Assembly (NCBI GenBank): GCA_963931925.1
Contig: OZ007580.1
Location: 733,001-797,000, forward strand
Source: Onchidella celtica
Taxonomy: Eukaryota > Mollusca > Gastropoda > Systellommatophora > Onchidiidae
Reading direction: 5' to 3'
Length of the DNA stretch: 64,000 nucleotides
A program made the position numbers and the translations under genes. The notes beneath the pieces were generated by a model. The model ran no database searches and was not told the DNA's origin. It saw only the letters and a program-made list of their open reading frames with translations. Positions 29,426-40,918 of this stretch are shown here, in pieces. The number at the start of each line of letters is the position of its first letter. Position 1 is the first letter of the stretch.

Positions 29426-32138
29426 CATCCCCCACCCCAGTGAAAACTTAGGGTTTGAACGACATAACTGTCTACTAACATTGCTATGTAATAGTGCTTT
29501 GGAAAGGGTTATATAGTAAAAAATATATCCTTACTGAAAGTCAAAAAATAAAAATTCTAAGAACGTGCATTATCGATGGACAATAGCATATGTATGTTTA
29601 TATGCGACGTTCTGTGATAATATATAATTATTGTAGCACTTAAGAATTAAAGTGATAAACTTCTCTCACACAGACATACTGTAAAGACTGAAATATTGAG
29701 CAACTAGCTCATCGCTTTACTGAGCGTAATTAATACATTCATAGAACATGAACGAACAATAGTTAATTAAAGTACTGGTATCCTGGCAGCAGTAGGTCTG
29801 GTCGCTCGGTTTGCCATTTTCTCATCTCATTGACCCGCAGACAAAGGCGTCAATGTTGTCTGAAACTCAGGTCATGGTCAGGATGGACGCTAGTGGAAAA
29901 AGGAATCACATGGAAATTTTGAGAAAGAATGTCCATAGTTGGTAGGACAATATAATGTGAAACCATCCACGGTCCCCGAAAAAGGTGAAAAATGCTCAAC
30001 CTCAATGCTTAACAGTCTATATATAAAATAGCAACATATTCTGGTTTATCAGTTATAAATTTCGCCATAGTGAAGCTGAAATAATAAACGTCGACAAGAT
30101 AATTAGCCTGACGTACTCTTTCAAAATCTGCGTAGCGCTCGTCGTGATTTAAGAATTATATAGCGCTTCTCGCATTCAACAATAATCTAAATCTGAATTA
30201 AATAACATTACACTTTAATCTATTTCTAATTATATCCAATCCGGGATAGATGAGATGCCACCAGGCGATAGCAGTTAATTTAATGCGACGTTTCCGTACG
30301 CAAGCCATGCACACGTCAAGTGTCACAATCATCTCGGTATATAGTTATAATCGGTTCAATTCAATATCTATATCGGGTATGTTCTTAGATAACTCATCCA
30401 CTGACCGCATGGAGAGTTACAATCATAATCAGTATTCTTACTTGTCATATCTAGTATTACGTTAGATGGTCCACGAAACGCGGAAAACCATAGTCATAAT
30501 CGGTTGTATAAAAAACACATCTCCACTCTTCAGAACTTCTTAAAACGCGACCACGCAATGTCCTCTGTTACCACTGCAAAATACTCAAAACGCGAACACG
30601 CAGTGTCCTCTGTTACCACTGCAAAATATCTCAAAACGCGAATACTCCCTTCCTTACATAACTAGTCGGTCTTACACTGCCCGTCGGTCTTACACTGCCT
30701 GCGGCCTTACACTGCCCAGAGGTCTTACACTGCATCTCGGCATCTTACACTGCCTGTGGCCTTACACTGCCCAGAGGCCTTACACTGCCCTGTGGGGCTT
30801 ACAATGCCTGTAAGAAGGTTCAACAATAACACGCGAATACGCGATTACGCAGTGTACTACGTTAGCACTGCCAACATCTCTCAAATAATCGAAAAATACC
30901 AATATCATCCATCCCATGAGGCAATCTCATTATTGCTCTCCTCGGGTCGACGTCATACGCAGACGACTAAAAAAAAGTATACTCAATATATATAATTGAC
31001 ATAGCTCTTATATCGACATCACCTCGATACTGATACAGACTCTTCCCATGAGACAAATTCATTGCTCTTCAGGCGGCGGCACCAGCCGACAATAAAATCA
31101 ATACTCACTACTCATCACTACACAAAAAAAATCACCTCCCTAAACAGTCTAATACTGCCCTCTCGGGAGCTCGTCAATATAAAGACGAGATCGGTTATAC
31201 ATGACGCTTAATAAGCTCCATAGAACTGGCAGTGTGCTAACTGCACGGGTTCCAACAATTCAATAAAATCGTTACTCTCAATAACCAGATCAAATTACTC
31301 AATCAATGTGTCAATGTAGACACATGAGTTACTTAGGTAAAATAAGAAACAAAGGAATGTACCAACACGATAATGATAAAGGTTTAATGAAAAAAAAATA
31401 CACCAAACACGACGCTAGACAAAACAAGAAAAGACGAACGATAACAGACCCTACAGTCTGAATATAATTACTGATAGCTGAGAAGAGAACAAGAGAGACG
31501 TCTTCCAAAGAGACGAGGAAGATGTGAACGCCACAATCTAAACAAATATACAGGTCCCTAACAAAGACTATTCTCACGAATGCGAATCCTCACTGTTTTA
31601 ATCACCACTGGTTGTTGCGAGGCCGCAGACGTTGTCGTCGAAACGGCAAAATCGGCGACCAAGCCACCACTTTGGCACAGAGGACACGCACTCGTAAGAA
31701 TCCTCGCCGACCTCCCGCAGTTCTAACAAAGAAGAAAAGTATAAAAAGCCTGTAAAACACGAGGAGGAACACTCAACTCCCCAGACAAAATTTTAGGATG
31801 GAATCACTTAACTTTCAAGGAACTGGGTGGTAATTCCTTTAGCCCTTGCGTACACCACAGTCAGTCTTTTTTGTCTTTCACCGTTCTAAGATCTGTTCTG
31901 TAGTCTCCCTGGTCTCGGTCATCGGGTCAATGGGAGAGCAGCGACATATGTGGAAGTAAAAATAAAGCAGTATACAAAACTAAATAATAAATAATTTTAA
32001 ACTAGCTCAACGTGCGACACCCCGTGAGCGACGGATCATGAAAAGAACAAAAATGTAATGCAAACAAAGAGAAAAGGTGATTATAATCTAACGAATTTAA
32101 GAAATTAAGGATTAAGAAATTTGGTAAGTCCCCTCCGG
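29426..32138 (-). other. Internal region of the LTR element, non-coding
   Basis: No reading frame resembles a retroviral-type protein. It contains two to three copies of a roughly 50-bp unit (AAAACGCGAACACGCAGTGT...) at 30540-30650 and a CTTACACTGCC array at 30665-30805. A primer-binding site next to the right LTR was not recognised. Confidence 0.7.
30660..30810 (+). repeat. CTTACACTGCC short tandem repeats
   Basis: Seven to eight units of about 17 bp (CGGTCTTACACTGCC, GAGGCCTTACACTGCC and variants) within the LTR element interior. Confidence 0.8.
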
Positions 32139-33366
32139 TGTCGCGATGTGGGTTAGATGGGGAGAATTCGACTGACACTCTTTCGAGGTCCGCTCCCACA
32201 ATCGACGAACACACAAAAAAAATACTTGCACTCTAAAAACTAAATAAATCAATTGCTTTGATTTTTAGCAGAACTGTAGGGCAGTTTAATTACAGGAATT
32301 AATGTAACAAATATAATTATAAATATAAATATCAATTCAAAGGCAACTGAATCTAACTAATGAAACTACAGCTTTCTATAAAGACTAACTTATTCACTCT
32401 AACTACTTGCAGGTCATATGAGTTAGATGCCAAATAGAATCCGCGCACGTGGCGACGGATATAACAGTTTAAATTCTATTAATTCAATGAAACATGTTAT
32501 GATGTGGACATTTCCTCTAGACACGCCATGGAGAATGCTTGTACAACCATGCGTTGTCTGGCGGTAGCTCTGAAACTGTCTTCAAAAGTAAGTAGAACGG
32601 TTCACTTTCATCATTACAAATTAGTATGGACTCTCACCATGCGGCCCTCACTGGGAGTGAGAGCGCTGGATGTAAACGCTGTGGGTTTATATCAAACCAA
32701 GTAGCTTAGGCTCTGGAGCTTTAAATCAGGCTCCTCACAATGGACTGCTCAACTGCGTTTCTATGTCTCTCATCTGGCTGAGGACTATCGCCGTCCACTT
32801 CGTAAATGGATTGTCTACATGTGGCCTCTATCTAAGCTCTGCACGGGTTTAAATACTAAAGCTATGTCTTGACCTTCCGTCCAGATTCATACCTTTGATT
32901 GGTGCAACCACCTCTAGCTCAGCTGCCGAACCGAGTTATTTTAAGTAACAGCCCTACGCAACGACCTTGGGTCGACATCAAAGGTCGAATCACTCAAGAC
33001 AATAAAATGTAATTTTATAGTAATAAATTCTTAACATGTTCAAAACCCCGAACTTTTACTCTGGATCACGGATTTTCTGTACGTCAACAGACGTCTCAAT
33101 AACATTTAATTCCTACTTCCCTCTCTACTAAACCTAGTTCAAAACACGAGATATAAAAAGTGCTCAGTCATGCACACCTACGCTGTCCGTCTATCCTTCC
33201 CCACACCTTCTGTCTATCTATTAGGAAAAAAACTGTTCAAAACAAATTGTTTACGAGACCAAGTTATGCTGGCTCGCACAATAATTACGTTTGTAAAAAT
33301 TACTCACTGCTCTCTCACAAAAATTTACTCAGTGGAAACATTTATGAATCAAATCTGTTCTTGACA
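32139..33366 (-). repeat. LTR D (right; 5' LTR in element orientation)
   Basis: Same borders as LTR C (TGTCGCGATG...TTGACA) and almost identical to it. It is followed directly by the GGGGACAGCACAGAAAGGGG minisatellite. Confidence 0.88.
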
Positions 33367-33617
33367 GGGGACAGCACAGAAAGGGGAAAGGGGAACAGCA
33401 CAGAAAGGGGAAAGGGGAACAGCACAGAAAGGGGAAAGGGGAACAGCACAGAAAGGGGAAAGGGGAACAGCACAGAAAGGGGAACAGCACAGAAAGGGGA
33501 AAGGGGAACAGCACAGAAAGGGGAACAGCACAGAAAGGGGAAAGGGGAACAGCACAGAAAGGGGAAAGGGGAACAGCACAGAAAGGGGAAAGGGGGGCAG
33601 CACAGAAAGAGGAAAGG
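33367..33617 (+). repeat. 24-bp G/A-rich minisatellite, right part
   Basis: About ten further units (24- and 17-bp forms) of the array at 25921-28190, cut off from it by the LTR element. Confidence 0.95.
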
Positions 33618-33703
33618 CATAAATACGCAGGCTTTAAAAATTGGCAAAGACTATTCGGCCGACTGGCCAGATATCATTCGATAACACTGTTGCAACAATG
33701 TGA

Positions 33704-33813
33704 CTATTCGGACGGCTGGCACAATATCAAGAACGATATGCGGCCACCCAGACCTATCGCGCAAGACATCCAGCCGAATATCGTTCGTGATATTGTGCCA
33801 GCAGTCCGAATAG
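33704..33813. mobile_element. 110-bp hairpin element (MITE-like)
   Basis: Termini starting CTATTCGGACGGCTGGCA and ending GTCCGAATAG form inverted arms of about 36 bp that include CACAATATCA-x-GAACGATAT. A related half-copy CTATTCGGCCGACTGGCCAG lies just upstream near 33650. No clear duplication. Confidence 0.65.
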
Positions 33814-33910
33814 CTTTTATGTCTACGAATATAACAAGTTTGGTATTTTGAGTTCTCGTTTTACGTCCCACTTCAGCTGTATTGGAGGCGAGGTTGGCTC
33901 CCCTGTAGAA

Positions 33911-34716
33911 ACAGCAATAGACCTGAGGGAGCACTGAGGGAACATAGACCTGAGGGAACATAGACCTGAGGGAATATAGGCCTGAGGGAACATAGACCTG
34001 AGGGAACATAGACCTAAGGGAATATAGACCTGAGGGAACATAGACCTGAGGGAACATAGACCTGAGGGAATATAAACCTGAGGGGACATAGACCTGAGGG
34101 AACCTAGACCTGAGGAAACATAGACCTGAGGGAACTTAGACCTGAGGGAATATAGACTTGAGGGAACATAGACCTGAGGGAATATAGACCTGAGGGAACA
34201 TAGATTGAGGGAATATAGACCTGAGGGAACATAGACCTGAGGGAACATAGATCTGAGGGAATATAGACCTGAGGGAACATAGACCTGAGGGAACATAGAC
34301 CTGAGGGAATATAGACCTGAGGGAACATAGACTTGAGGGAATATAGACCTGAGGGAACATAGACCTGAGGGAATATAGACCTGAGGGAATATAGACCTGA
34401 AGGAACATAGACCTGAGGGAATATAGACATGAGGGAATATAGACCTGGGGGAACATAGGCCTGGGGGAACATAGACCTGAGGAAATATAGATCTGAGGGA
34501 ATATAGACCTGAAGGAACCTAGACCTGAGGGAATATAGACCTGAGGGAATATAGACCTGAGGGAATATAGATCAGACCTGAGGGAATATAGACCTGAGGG
34601 AATATAGACCTGAGGGAATATAGATCTGAGGGAATATAGATCTGAGGGAATATAGATCTGAGGGAATATAGATCTGAGGGAATATAGACCTGAGGGAATA
34701 TAGACCTGAGGGAACA
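33911..34716 (+). repeat. 16-bp minisatellite GACCTGAGGGAATATA, left part
   Basis: About 50 units of GACCTGAGGGAAYATA with a few variants (GATCTGAGGG). It lacks stops on the - strand, so long repetitive frames read through it. Confidence 0.95.
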
Positions 34717-37362
34717 TAATAATAATAATAATAATATATTGCATTTATATAGCGCCCAACCCCGTCGATGACAAGCTCTGGGCGCTTTAACAAACTCTTA
34801 CACACACACACACACACGCATACACAAAAGAAATTCAAAAATATTTACTATTGTTGCTGCCGAAAAACACCTAGCCTAGTTTGTCTGAAAGAAATGGGTC
34901 TTCAGATGGCGTTTGAAAGAACCAATGTCATTAATTTCCCTGGTTGTCTTTGGAAGAGTGTTCCAGATGGTAGGGCCAAGAAATGAAAAGGACTTTTCTC
35001 CTACAGTGGACAGATTCATTTTAGGTACTTTCAATTTTGTAGTGTCAGATGATGATCTTAGTTGACGAGATGGAACATAGTAATCAGTTAAATCGACTAG
35101 GTACGATGGAGCAGTATTATTGACACATTTGTGACAAATGGATGACAATTTGTACATTATTCTTTTCTCGACTGGCAGCCAGTGCAAACTCTGCAGAAGT
35201 GGCAGTGCTGAATCTCTTTTCTTTTTCTTCAAAACAAGTCTCGCTGCATTGTTTTGAGCAATTTGGAGTTTTCTAATATTTTTTTGTGAAATTCCAGCCA
35301 AAAGGGAGTTGCAATAGTCAAGCTTTGAAAGTACAAAAGAATTTACTAAAACAGCCGCAGTTTCAGTTGAAATAAGATGTCTGATTTTACCAATTTTCCA
35401 GATTTCCATGTATAGAATACGAATGAGGTGACTAACCTGAGATGACATAGAAAGATTTGAATCAATGTAAACCCCTAGGTTTTTTACTTTTTTTGAAATT
35501 TCTATTGAATTAGTGCCAATTATCATCTCAGTTCTGTCCACTTTTTGCAGAACCCGCTCACGGCCTAATAAAATAACCTCAGTTTTATCCTCATTTAGTG
35601 CCAGTTTGTTTTGGTTCATCCAGCTTTTAATTTCTGTTATACAGTTTCCAGCCTGCTGCAGAAGGTTGTCAACATCGCATGGCAAGGCAGAACTGTAGAG
35701 CTGGGTATCATCAGCATAGAAATGATATTGTAAATTAAATTTCTTTATTTCATGTACAAGTGGAATAGTATAGATAGTAAACAAAATAGGACCAAGCACT
35801 GAGCCTTGTGGTACGCCATACTGAAGCGCATAAGAAAAAGATCTTATTTTGTTGGTTACAACAAATTGGTGGCGATTTGACAGGTAAGATTCGACCCATT
35901 TAAGGGCGACCCCTCTGATTCCAAACGATGTTTCTAGCCTTCTGAGCAGGATTTCGTGATCAATGGTGTCAAACGCTGCTGATAGATCCAACAAATTTAG
36001 CAGAGTAATATTTCCAGAATCTGCCTTTACTAATATGTCATTCATGATTCTTAATAGTGCAGTTTCAGTACTGTGGTTACTTCTGTAAGCAGATTGAAAT
36101 GGTTCCAACAGGTCATTATTTCTCAAATGACACATTAGTTGTTGTAATATCACCTTTTCAAGGATTTTTGAAAGAAAAGGAAGGTTTGAGACGGGTCTAT
36201 AATTTTTCAACATGTTTTGATCAACAGTCGTTTTTTTCAAAAGTGGTGTTACCCAGGCTGTTTTAAAATAATCAGGGACAGACCCACTTAAAATAGAGTT
36301 GTTTATTATTTTTGTAATAGTTGGAACCAGTTCATCAATACAAGATCTAACAAAAAATGTAGGAATAGGATCGAGGTCACAACATTTTGATGGCGATGCC
36401 ATGATGATAGATTTTACAGATTCATTCGACACAACACCAAAAGTGTCTATAGGATTTCCCTGAAACTCATCAAAATGATCAATGGCATCAAAACTGTCAA
36501 GAATTTCTCGGATAGTTGTAACTTTTTTACCAAAATAATCAGCAAAAACATTGGGCAACAAATTGTTCTCGTAAATTGTGGGTAGAGGTGTTTCCTTTCT
36601 TTTCCCTGTGAGTTCATCAAAAATACTAAAAAGTTCCTTACAAGATGTAGAATTTTGAAGTTTAGTGACATAGAAGTCTTTTTTTGCAAGTTTAATAACA
36701 CATTTCCATTTGTTCTTCTGGTGTTTGAAAATGTCCTTGTGGACTGTAAGACCTGTCTTTAACCATTTCCTTTCTGCTTTGCGACATTCTGCTTTGGCTG
36801 CTTTGACATCTAGGGTGTACCATGGAGCGAACGGTCTGTTGGAGATTGACCTGGTCTTGATAGGTGCATGTCGCTGTAGTAGATCTTGCTGGATGTTATT
36901 ATAAGATGTGATGTCGCCTTCAAAGTTCTCGAGAGCATTGGCCATTTCCGTCTTGAAGGCATTGATGTCGATACCTTTTATGTCTCTGGACGACACAACT
37001 TTTTTGATGATATTTGGCTTTGCGAAATCAATATCGAGTACGATGGTTTTATGATCCGAAATGAGTTTTTCTAGGACGGCGGTGTTGGTGAAGGTGCTCA
37101 AGGTTTGTTTGATGATCACTAAATCTAAGATGTGACCAGCTCGATGAGTTGGACATTTGATTATCTGAGACATGTTGCATTGGTCGATAAGTTCTTTAAG
37201 TCGTTTTACTTCAGATGATGTTTCAGAATCAAAATGAAAATTAAGATCACCCAAAAGAACAGGGTATCCTTTCTCGCAGGTTAAGCGTGGTAGGAGAACT
37301 TCAAGTTCACTCAGAAAATTGGTTTTACTGCCTGACGCTCGATAAATGCAGACAAAATGAAA
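34717..37362 (-). mobile_element. CR1/L2-like LINE inserted in the 16-bp minisatellite
   Basis: On the - strand the frame opens inside the flanking minisatellite and runs to a stop at 34876. From about 37360 down it encodes the end of an APE-type endonuclease (CIYRASGSK, VLLGDLNFHFD), a linker, and a full reverse transcriptase: LKNYRPVSNLPFLSKILEKV, QSAYRSNHSTETALL, DLSAAFDTIDHEILL, GVPQGSVLGP and YADDTQLY. A C-terminal region with FSFLGPTIWNTLP and FKRHLKTHFF follows. The catalytic FADD-type YADD is intact. The 5' end is truncated in the endonuclease. The 3' end has an (ATT)n tail after ATTGCATTTATATAGCGCCC (+ strand). Identical array units lie on both sides. Jockey-superfamily assignment (CR1/L2 group) is by motif. 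Confidence 0.88.
34800..34824 (+). repeat. Short (CA)n run in the LINE 3' UTR
   Basis: Twelve or so CA dinucleotides within the 3' UTR of the CR1/L2-like element. Confidence 0.85.
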
Positions 37363-37560
37363 GACCTGAGGGAATATAGACCTGAGGGAATATAGATCTG
37401 AAGGAACATAGACCTGAGGGAACATAGACCTGAGGGAATATAGACCTGAGGGAATATAGATCTGAGGGAATATAGACCTGAGGGAACATAGACCTGAGGG
37501 AATATTGACATGAAGGAACATAGACCTGAGGGAATATAGACCTGAGGGAACATAGACCTG
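37363..37560 (+). repeat. 16-bp minisatellite, right part
   Basis: About twelve more GACCTGAGGGAAYATA units in the same orientation as 33911-34716. Confidence 0.95.
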
Positions 37561-37599
37561 CTACCATGTCAGCGTGGGGGATTCTATCCTGCAGTCCGA

Positions 37600-38356
37600 T
37601 GTTAAGCATTTTCTTTCCATTGCCCTAGTAACAGGGTGACAGATTGGCAAGGTATAACTAGCGTGGGAAGATAGTTGACGGCGGGAAGACAGAGTTATTG
37701 TAGGCCAGAGGGGGAAAGTAAGGGATGCAACGGAAAGCGCTTTGACACCCGAAAAGGGTAGTGTTTACTTGACCGCCGTACTTGACGATCAGATCACCTG
37801 GGAATTGCTTGGGGGGTCGACGGGGGTGGCTATTAGGATATCTAATGTACACTCGGTGAGCGTCTTGGGACGCTACCTGACTGGGTATAAATCCCCGAAC
37901 GCTCCTTCCAACTTCAGACCGCTGAGAGCACTCATCAGCTTCATGCCGAAGAGGAGACCACAACTGCAACTGTAACTTTGTACTAGTCTTGTGAGTGGGG
38001 AAGGTCAGGGAACACGCAAACATCCTTTGTCAGAGCGTGGTATCTTTGGTATCTTGTCGGCATTTGAGCTGTTGCTGAGTGGTAAGTTAATTGTACGATG
38101 TATGTGTATTTTACTTAATGTTCATAATTGTAGAACCTAAATCTAGGGGGTTTACTTTGGTATAACTACTGCCTCTGAGAGAGTCACGGAAACGCCGTTA
38201 TATATATGTTACGAAACCTTATAGGATGGGGTCTGTTAGAGAGAGCGTTATTCTTCGTGGGGAACGTGTAAATATCATTAAAACTGTATTGATCGTTTAT
38301 TCTATTGCCTATATGGGAGCCTATGGAGTATGGGAGCTGCAGCCTGACTTATAACA
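37600..38356 (+). mobile_element. Probable gypsy-type LTR (757 bp)
   Basis: The sequence begins TGTTAAGCATTTTC and ends GACTTATAACA (inverted TGTTA/TAACA ends). It contains a promoter-like GGGTATAAATCCCC near 37883, followed about 30 bp on by ACTTCAGACC. Directly after it comes a leader and an ATG frame that is interrupted by the Penelope-like insertion and resumes at 40932. No second LTR or duplication was found, so borders are tentative. Confidence 0.45.
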
Positions 38357-38789
38357 GTGTCAGCGGTTAAAAGTATTTATGATGAATATCCGTCATGGAG
38401 TAAGTATGGAAGTCATGCCTTCCAGCAAAGTAAAAATTGGGCAAAAAGAAAAGGTTGTATGTTGCGAAGCCCCGCGTGAGAAATAAAACCCAAACAATAC
38501 AAAGCAAACTAAAGAGAAGACAAAAAATACACAAATTTTCGGCTTTCGCCTTTGTCAAGTGAAAAAAACGAACAATAAAAGACTTCAACAGGAACGAAGT
38601 GAACCAGTTTACTTAGCTGCGAGTTCTTGCTTCGTTAGCAGCACCAAAGCACGTCCGTCCGCCAAAAGCATGGAAGCAGGAAGTGACGCAATTGGTTAGT
38701 AACCAAGATGAAGGCGCCATATAGTGCCTCAGAGCACAAGACAGGGATGGTGCGCAATGTCAGGAGTCGCAGTAAATGAAAAGAAAAAG

Positions 38790-38930
38790 AAAAAGAGATT
38801 TAAAAAAAAAAAATAATAATAATAAAAAAAAATATATATATAAATAAATAAATAAATAAATAAATAATTAAATAAATGAAAGAAAATGATAATAATAAAG
38901 AAATTTATATATATATATATATTGATATTA
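38790..38930. repeat. AT-rich low-complexity tract of the left arm
   Basis: Mixed poly-A, AATA and TA repeats; an inverted copy lies at about 40366-40510. Confidence 0.85.
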
Positions 38931-38942
38931 GCAACAGTGGAA

Positions 38943-39958
38943 TTATCGAAGGCAATGTTGGACATTGATGCCATGGGGAGTGATAGTGCCGAGCTGGAAA
39001 ATTAATCTTTGTTCGGTCTCAAAGCGTACATCAGCGCCTGCGTGACAAGATTTGAGCCCCAGAATTTGAATGTCGTTGGATGGCTCATGGTCTTGTCGAT
39101 TAAAATGGACAGAAACAGGCTTTCCATTTCGATTTTCAATGTCACGGAGCTGCTCCCGAAACCGAGTGTGAAGCTGACGTCCCGTTTCACCAATGTACAA
39201 CATATGGCACCTGGCACAGCGGATAGCGTACACCAGATTGCGACTATGGCAAGTGAAGCCTTCCTTAATGCTGAACGTCGACAAAGGGCACTCGATGGAA
39301 GACGCTTGAAGGACATGTGTGCACGTCTTGCAACGAGAATTGCCACACGGTTTAGTACCGCAACGATCAGTGTGAATGAGCCTGCTCCGGACCAAAATGT
39401 CTTTCAAGTTTTTGGATCGTCTATATACCAGCAGAGGAGGTGTTGCATCAAGCATGTCATTGAGGCTCTGGTCAGCCTTCAAGATAGAGAGATTTCTAAG
39501 GAGGACTTGCTTAATAGGAAAAGACTGGGGGTGATAAGTGAAAACTAGTTTGATACGATTATCTTCCCTCCTTTGTCTGGGAGTGAGGGCATCCAGCCTA
39601 CTGATATCACGGGCCCTCGACCAGGCTTTATCCAGAACATGTTCTGGATAACCTCTAAGACGAAAAAATTCTAACATCCTCTTGCCTTCATTGGCAAAGT
39701 CTGCATCCGATTGGCAAAGACGACGCAAACGGAGCAATTGCGAAATGGGGAATGGCATCCTTGCAAGAACGCGGGTGAGAAGAACCATAATGTAAGTACG
39801 TATGGCTGTCCGTGTCCTTATAATGCACCGATGTGGACAGTCCCGTGGGTGTCAATGAGACCTTGATGTCCAAAAAGTCGATGGAATCGGTAGAAATATG
39901 GGAGGTGTATTTGATGGATGGATGAAAGTCATTGACAAAGGACAAGTAAGCCTCTAAT
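38943..39958 (-). pseudogene. Penelope-like RT C-terminus plus GIY-YIG endonuclease, frameshifted
   Basis: Reading on the - strand from 39958, the first frame encodes the end of a Penelope RT: STDSIDFLDIKVSLTPTG, then TSVHYKDTDSHTYLHYGSSH. A frameshift near 39750 leads into LRLRRLCQSDADFANEG, then a linker, a Cys-rich CGNSRCKTC, and a GIY-YIG domain (NLVYAIRCARCHMLYIGETG, RFREQLRDI). It ends ITPHGINVQHCLR before a stop at 38943. The RT catalytic core is missing because the copy starts at the inverted junction. Confidence 0.8.
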
Positions 39959-40001
39959 TCGTTGCAAGACGTGCACACATGTCCTTCAAGCGTCTTCCAT
40001 C

Positions 40002-40352
40002 GAGTGCCCTTTGTCGACGTTCAGCATTAAGGAAGGCTTCACTTGCCATAGTCGCAATCTGGTGTACGCTATCCGCTGTGCCAGGTGCCATATGTTGTAC
40101 ATTGGTGAAACGGGACGTCAGCTTCACACTCGGTTTCGGGAGCACCTCCGTGACATTGAAAATCGAAATGGAAAGCCTGTTTCTGTCCATTTTAATCGAC
40201 CAGACCATGAGCCATCCAACGACATTCAAATTGTGGGGCTCAAGTCTTGTCATGCAGGCGCTGATGTACGCTTTGAGACCGAACAAAGATTAATTTTCCA
40301 GCTCGGCACTATCACTCCCCATGGCATCAATGTCCAACATTGCCTTCGATAA
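40002..40352 (+). pseudogene. Second GIY-YIG endonuclease copy (inverted, truncated)
   Basis: The reading frame carries TFSIKEGFTC, then YAIRCARCHMLYIGETG and RFREHLRDI, and ends in the same NVQHCLR plus stop as the - strand copy. It differs by a few residues (Q/H, Q/P, L/V). It starts at the arm junction (39959) in the linker, so it lacks RT. Confidence 0.8.
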
Positions 40353-40879
40353 TTCCACTGTTGCTAATATCAATATATATATATATATATAAATTTCTTT
40401 ATTATTATCATTTTCTTTCATTTATTTAATTATTTATTTATTTATTTATTTATTTATATATATATTTTTTTTTATTATTATTATTATTTTTTTTTAAATC
40501 TCTTTTTCTTTTTCTTTTCATTTACTGCGACTCCTGACATTGCGCACCATCCCTGTCTTGTGCTCTGAGGCACTATATGACGCCTTCATCTTGGTTACTA
40601 ACCAATTGCGTCACTTCCTGCTTCCATGCTTTTGGCGGACGGACGTGCTTTGGTGCTGCTAACGAAGCAAGAACTCGCAGCTAAGTAAACTGGTTCACTT
40701 CGTTCCTGTTGAAGTCTTTTATTGTTCGTTTTTTTCACTTGACAAAGGCGAAAGCCGAAAATTTGTGTATTTTTTGTCTTCTCTTTAGTTTGCTTTGTAT
40801 TGTTTGGGTTTTATTTCTCACGCGGGGCTTCGCAACATACAACCTTTTCTTTTTGCCCAATTTTTACTTTGCTTATAGC

Positions 40880-40918
40880 CTTGCTGCGACCCCACAGTTT
40901 TTCTGTGGTTTTTATGAT
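40880..40918 (+). other. Terminal hairpin of the Penelope-like insertion
   Basis: GCTGCGACCCCACAG-TTTTT-CTGTGG forms a short hairpin at the right end of the insertion, absent from the left arm. A similar block recurs at 62679. Confidence 0.5.

Larger units (their letters stand above)
28191..33366 (-). mobile_element. Non-autonomous LTR retrotransposon, complete (5.2 kb)
   Basis: Two near-identical LTRs (28191-29425 and 32139-33366) flank 2.7 kb. It is inserted in the 24-bp minisatellite, with flanking pentamers AGGGA and GGGGA (four of five match). Orientation is read as -: a purine-rich GGGGTGGGGGATG on the - strand touches the left LTR as a polypurine tract would. The LTRs differ by roughly a dozen substitutions plus a 7-bp gap by eye, about 1 percent, so the insertion is young. 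No gag, protease, RT or integrase is visible, so it resembles a LARD-type derivative relying on a partner. Confidence 0.82.
38428..40918. mobile_element. Penelope-like element insertion with 0.9-kb inverted arms
   Basis: Arms 38425-39336 and 39959-40872 are inverted copies of the 3' part of the same element. The spacer 39337-39958 belongs to the longer - strand copy. The insertion is flanked by ATGCCTTCCAGCA at 38415-38427 and 40919-40931 (13 bp, perfect). Both copies encode a GIY-YIG endonuclease, and the - strand copy also encodes the end of a Penelope-type RT. Inverted, 5'-truncated partial copies are a known hallmark of Penelope-like elements. Confidence 0.85.

Noticed and set aside
34136..34744. 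Fusion of minisatellite-encoded repeats to the LINE polyprotein as a new chimeric gene
   Set aside because: The frame reads from the array into the LINE only because the 16-bp unit has no - strand stop. The LINE is 5'-truncated and no promoter or splice evidence exists.
39009..39548. 179-codon + strand frame opposite the GIY-YIG gene
   Set aside because: Antisense shadow of the Penelope-like coding strand; a copy appears in the inverted arm for the same reason.
38390..40900. Hammerhead ribozyme in the Penelope-like element
   Set aside because: Penelope-like elements can carry one, but I could not find the CTGANGA and GAAA core with flanking stems on either strand.
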